Below, piece by piece: positions 58,801 through 64,000 of a stretch of DNA of 64,000 nucleotides (position 1 is its first letter; every line of letters starts with the position of its first letter). Under the pieces are notes generated by a model. The model was not told where the DNA came from and ran no database searches. It saw only the letters and a list, made by a program, of their open reading frames with translations. The translations under genes and the position numbers were made by a program. The stretch is from Membranipora membranacea (lineage: Eukaryota; Bryozoa; Gymnolaemata; Cheilostomatida; Membraniporidae), in the NCBI GenBank assembly GCA_914767715.1, contig OU612068.1, forward strand, positions 14,386,001 to 14,450,000, in the 5' to 3' direction.

Positions 58801-61800
58801 ATGTTTTTATCTATTTATCAAAATTTCGCAAATGTATGATCTCTTCTGGGAGGTTACGTCAAAAAAACACCTCAAATAAAAACAAAACTCTGATTCAGTT
58901 TATATTAGTTGATCCCCATTTGCTGATATCAGTGGTGGCCTTTTGCTGATGACATACCATTGTCACCTGTTACCACCGAAGTAGCCCTCCCCCCTCTCAT
59001 TTAGGCATCGATGAAGCAATGTCTGTCTATAGTAAAGATCATCCTTTAGTTACCTGAGTGAGCTCTCGGCTGAGTTTCTTATAATCCACCTCGATATTAG
59101 CTTCTCTGGATGAGTTAGCTTGTGATATGGATTCATTCTCTATATCATCCATAGAGCCAACCTTCATCGGGACTCTGATGTCATCCATCTGCATACGCAT
59201 AGAATTTATTGTGATTATATCAGGTAAATAGCCATAAATGTTCGGTTTGGATTTGATATAGGTAAGCACTTTCCTATCGGCAAACCTACACAAATAATAG
59301 CAGCATACAATTGACTTTTCAACCAATAGCATTATTTTCCATATTAAATATTATCTATATCATTATTGGGAAAATGTTCTACATTTAGTGTCAAAACTAA
59401 AGATAAAATACAAAAATCAATATATAAAAAAATTATATTAAATAGTGAAGCTATGATAGCATGAAGTTGAGAAGTAATGTATGTACCTTTGCTAATGTGT
59501 ATACATGCTTGTGTTTGAGAGGCATAATATTTGTCTTGGATTGTAATTCAGTCATATGATTTGGTCAGGGCATTAACATACAAATAAGTATTTATATGTT
59601 TATGGGTCAAGGCTACAAGAGAGACTTTTAAGCCTCAACTTACTTTACATTGCTGAAGAAGACTGTGTCTATCAGCTCTTTTCTGCTCCACTCGACTCTC
59701 GATACTAGCCACACTTTTCTGTATGACGCTGATCTCCTTGAACTGACCACTAAGCCTCTTTTTGACCTCACCGATCTGCATATCGGCCTGTTCGTACTGT
59801 GCCTTCAGGGTCATCTTACGTCCGTTTAAATCTTCCTTGGAGTTAAGATCCTCTTCAATGCTCTATACGAAGAAAGAACTGAATTGAACAAAGGAGCAGG
59901 AACACATCGGAGGAAAAGACACCTGAATGGGAATTAAACTTGAGAGCAAGTTTATCAGCATAGTTCCCCATCATCTAGGTTCCAAATAATATCCATAAAT
60001 CTGAACCTGCTGTTTGATATGATCAGTCTCATCTCAAAAAGAGGTAGAGAAGACCAAACCCATCCAATCATGACCTAATCATAGATTGCATATTTTTGTC
60101 ATGTAAAAATCCCACATATTGACAACCAATGACCACTTAGAAGCTTCCTACACTGAGGGACTAAAGTTTGTAGAGGTTCCCTCACCTCCATCTGTCGTTT
60201 CTCTTCAGCCTGTAGTTTCTCTAACTCGGCTTCGTCATCTTTGACAGCTTTACTCCATTTCTCTACTTTAGGCTGGAAATCTTTACTTTGCTCAAACTCT
60301 AGCTGCTCCACCAGCCTGTTCCGCTGATTATCCATCTCTAATTTCTTCTTCTCTCGAGCCTGCTGTTCCTGTAACTCTCTCTCCTCATACACTCTGGAGA
60401 GGAAAAATAGACATATTAGAATTATAGAATAAAAATAGGGTACAATCATATATGTATGTGAAATCTTCAAACAAACGTTCGGGTCGATTGAAGGACAATT
60501 GTTTAGTCAAGGCAATTACTACAAAGCACAGAAAATCATTTTTCCTTAATGGTGCTGCAAAATTTCAACAGTGGAAATACAAATGAATCTGTAATCTGTA
60601 AATATGCAAACAAAAAAGCGCTCGTCAACAGAATGTATACAAGTTTTTGCTACTGTTCCTCTACCCTAGTTTAAGTGCTCATACTCTGTTCGGGTTGCCA
60701 GTAGTGGCATACCATTATACACCACAGATCAATCACATTGATGGTTGCTCATGGAGTTCCAGTTGATACTGGAATGCCACTAACAGTAACCAGGGCAGAG
60801 TTTGACCACTTAATATACCTTTCCTAAGACACTCTGTGAGAAGTCGTAGATCCTAAATTACGGTTTAACTCAAAATGACTTTTTCAAACACAAAAACGTG
60901 TGTATGATTGGAAACATTTACCTTTTTTTCAGAGAAAGTGTAACCAAGTAACTTTCTTTTGCTCGGTATTGATTATGATGGCAGCAATATTTTGGCCACC
61001 AACATCATTAATGCATGCAGTACAGACAGTTCAGTACAAGAAGACTCAGTGAGATAAGTCCACATCAGATCACCCACCTGATGTTGTCGACACCGATCTG
61101 CTCACAGAATCCAGAGAATATTCTATCCTCGACTGTATTTCTCTTTTCTCTAACATCCAGAATGGTGTCCTGTCTCTTCTCCATTCTCATCTCGATCTCT
61201 CTCATAGCTGGCCCAAACTTATCCAGCTGCTTCTTATAGTTAGATATGTCTGTATCATTCTTAGACATCACTTTATTTTTCTATAAAAAAAAAACAGTTG
61301 CAATGCATAAACGCAAACCATACAACAAACAAGAAGTTCCAATGGTGTGGCCTAAGATATCAAGGCTATATTGTTGTTTTGTTTTATTGAGAGGTTTTTT
61401 GGCCCAAGTGAGCACATACATACATACTGCCTTTGCTAGTACTGTTTGTTTCTGACGGTTGAATTCTTTATTTGGATCAAAGTTGCACCAAACTATTAAA
61501 CATTCAACCCGATCTGAATTGTAACCTTTACTGTAACTGTTATTGCAAACTGCAATCCTAAATACTACAAAACAAATAATTAATAAGAATTGTAGAGTAG
61601 ATTATGCCAACTGACCGTGCCGTCCCTATCTTGTATGGTATATTTAAGCCTGGTCTCGTTTCCTTTTATCTGAGATCTGATAGTGTTTAGCTCTGACTCT
61701 TTTCTCTTAGCTTTTTGTACTTCCTTCAGCTCCTCTGTAAGCTCATTCTTCTTCTGTTTTAGTTTGTTTACCTGCTTCTCGTCCCATCGCCGAGCCTTCG

Positions 61801-64000
61801 CCTTCAAATCACTGAAGTAGAAAGAAAACTATGAGAGTGAGAAAAAGGCCTATCACCCAAAATATATGTAAACAGATCATGTTAAAAGTTTGCATTCAAT
61901 TTTAGGATTGCAATACACCAGTTTCCTGGATTATTGGTCACCTGTTTAAAATAAATTATTGTCTCCTCCCTTGCATCACTCGAATTTCGCTTGGTGCAAT
62001 GAGGCTTTTTCTCCACATTATCATCTTCCCTCCTTATAAGATTTTGCTAAGAGCGGCCTCCCTATTTTCATGCTTGATGGGAATTTGCACTCAATCTACC
62101 TAAGTAATACAACACATCTGTCATTTCTAACTGTTACATCATCGATGGGTTAACTTACCTAGCTCCACCAGAGATAATACCAGACTTCTGGAATAGTGTA
62201 CCATCTAGAGCTACAGCTTTGTGTCTCTGATCCATATTATACGCAACCTGAAGATAACAAAGAGTCCTTGGTTGAAAATCAATGTTAAAACTACAATTTA
62301 TTCAGGTATATATAAAGTATTTAGGATGTGTAACTCTGATCGTTACAAGCAATATAGAACAACTCTTATTTTATCTCACTGTTGAGAAAACTGACAAAAC
62401 AGTGACTGCTCGCATGAAGGTTATATAGTATGGCAATTTCATATGACTTTTCAGCGAGGACAAACCACATGGATGGTCACACACTGACATCCATATTACA
62501 CTATTTAGGATGTGTAATTCTGATCGTTACAACCAATTTAGTATGAGTACCTCATGTGTGCTACCCCCTTATTCTTAAATAGACCTCAGGTCGTCACATC
62601 TAATCCCTCAGGATGATACTCATGCTAAGGGAGTTGATTCCCTTCGTCTCAATCAAAGATATATATATGCGGTAGTATGTCACGTGATCAATGCGGGAGG
62701 GACAAGAAACTTGATGATTGAAATGACAAATAATTTACCCATAGCAATGCTTTGTATTTGTACTGAGGTTGACCTCTTGTAATTAGTTACCTGGCGAGCA
62801 TCTTCTACAGTTTCACAGACTAGAGCATTACCACAAGCATAAAGCAGGGCCTTCTTTATTATAGGAGGCTCACACTGAATCACATCCACAATCAACTTAA
62901 CATTTGATGGGCTTCTGATCTCCCTAGAATAAAGAGAACATTTATAATATATTTTATGCACAAGTGTGAAAAAACCGGAGTAGCCCGACCATGTTTCAAT
63001 AGAGCATAACTTCAGACAATATAAAAAATTCCTGTCAAGCCCAATACCAGCGTATTAGATTTTGAGGATTGCTTGCTGAATGACAAAGATGAATCCAAAA
63101 ACTGAAAAAAATGTAACTTTGTTTATGCGTCTTGTTCCAAGTTACGGCATTTGTGACCATATCAAACCTCACTAATATCAGGGTTATGAAAGAAAAGGTA
63201 CACCTTTGTGCTAAAAGCAGAGCTTCAGTAAGTTTTAAGGGTTTGAATCAAAACTATCTCTTTTACCTGAGTTGTTCATTGACAGGTTTAGTTTTGAGAT
63301 TATCTAGAGGTAAGAAGGTCTCAGGTTCTATCCTCTGTTCCTTCATATACTGAATACAGTCCTGAGCTGTCCTTACATTGTCACATACTATAGCATCCAT
63401 ATCCTTACCCATCACTTTAGTGACAGCCAGGTGATAACGCTTATGGGCTGGCTTACACATGTCCAACAATCTACCATGCTGTCAAAATAATTGAAACTGA
63501 ATATGTTTTCAAACGAGCTTTCAAAAACCATGGCAGCATTTCATTTCAAAACACAAAAGGCCAATGCGGAACATGCAACACCTCCCGACCCTGAATCTAA
63601 AGGCTTCTACGCAGAGAGATCTCAGCTTTGACTATATGATTGTTTCTGCAACATGGATGTATAAGAGGTTTCCAGTAAACGTGATCATAGGATGACAAAT
63701 AATGTACCATTTTCAACATTTATAGCATGATTAGGATTTTTTTTTATATCAGTCTTTTATAATAGGGTCATGATGGCCACTCACCACACCAGGATAGAGA
63801 CGCTTGAGGTTATCGATAAGCTCAGCTTTACGTATCGCCCGACTTGACTCATTCTTATCCACTCTAGCCTCTCCTAACTGTTGTACCACAGTCTCTAACT
63901 CTGAGTTAATCGTAGTAAGTCTAGACTGAGCAGACTCAACCTCATCAGCTAAAGATCTCTCCAGCACTCTCTGCTCTGTAATCGTCTTCTCGCTTTGTCT
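55892..64000 (-). CDS. SMC1A: Cohesin subunit SMC1, hinge to C-terminus (partial)
   Basis: ATPase arm of the cohesin ring that holds sister chromatids together. Exons in transcript order: 63785-64000 (continues outside), 63267-63478, 62791-62923, 62159-62247, 61616-61811, 61078-61280, 60186-60393, 59644-59862, 59054-59188, 58662-58774, 58149-58317, 57458-57636, 56808-56877, 56337-56447, 55892-56008; 789 residues, about the last two thirds of the protein. The end of the first coiled coil leads to KRLYPGV and the hinge ([64 protein letters not shown]). The return coiled coil starts [12 protein letters not shown] and reaches [24 protein letters not shown]. The ATPase lobe has signature [19 protein letters not shown] and Walker [20 protein letters not shown]. 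Walker A is outside. Whether it is the 1A or 1B form is not settled; the symbol follows the mitotic form. Confidence 0.95.
62495..62690. repeat. Third copy of the GTGTATCTCTGATC family
   Basis: GATGTGTAATTCTGATCGTTAC, CCAATTTAGTATGAGTACCT and TCACATCTAATCCCTCAGGATG follow the same order as 23798-23945 and 50755-50925. A fragment of the left end lies also at 62325-62370. SMC1 intron. Confidence 0.6.

Noticed and set aside
1-64000. Autonomous transposon or endogenous virus
   Set aside because: No reverse transcriptase, integrase, transposase or capsid-like frame was found on either strand; all mobile pieces look non-autonomous.

Overview
The window is a piece of an animal (metazoan) nuclear genome. 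Every protein gene except one small one is broken into short exons with GT-AG borders. The families are animal ones (a Cys-loop receptor, a secreted MAM/mucin protein, a uromodulin-type D8C protein). The DNA is AT-rich and full of small non-autonomous DNA elements. Compact genes with introns of roughly 0.1-2 kb fit a marine invertebrate, but I cannot name the phylum. There is no operon, phage, CRISPR array or bacterial feature.

Layout, left to right: (1) 1-4782 (+), 3' half of methionine synthase reductase (MTRR). (2) about 6341-6961 (+), small secreted Thr-rich D8C protein. (3) 7583-11240 (-), aldo-keto reductase. (4) 13076-17537 (+), mitochondrial transcription termination factor 3-like (MTERF3). 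(5) 17886-22029 (-), N-acylglucosamine 2-epimerase (RENBP). (6) 23347-32411 (+), divergent Cys-loop ligand-gated channel subunit. (7) 33823-40727 (+), secreted protein with two MAM domains, a mucin-like exon and an unrecognised C-terminal domain. (8) 41742-46530 (-), mitochondrial glycine carrier SLC25A38. (9) 48489-54753 (+), unrecognised protein of about seven membrane spans, possibly gustatory-receptor-like. (10) 55892-64000 (-), hinge and C-terminal part of the cohesin ATPase SMC1, running off the right edge. Exons were joined by hand: each junction keeps the reading frame and, for the named families, the joined protein follows the family without gaps.

The genes do not form a pathway. Several have one-carbon, amino-sugar or mitochondrial roles (MTRR, RENBP, SLC25A38, MTERF3), but this looks like coincidence rather than a cluster. 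Divergent pairs share upstream regions (AKR/MTERF3, RENBP/receptor, SLC25A38/7TM) and convergent pairs share tails (MTERF3/RENBP, MAM/SLC25A38, 7TM/SMC1).

The non-coding space is rich in foldback elements: long inverted repeats at 3045-3580 and 15679-16048, terminal-inverted-repeat elements at 13270-14394, 24342-24653 and 26286-26693, a perfect 48-bp palindrome at 43590-43637, two dispersed short families, several tRNA-like relics and minisatellites. No transposase or reverse-transcriptase reading frame was seen. The points most worth a second look are the 7TM gene, the odd pore and duplicated splice donor of the Cys-loop receptor, the MAM/mucin protein, the orphan exon at 33114-33218, and the palindromes.
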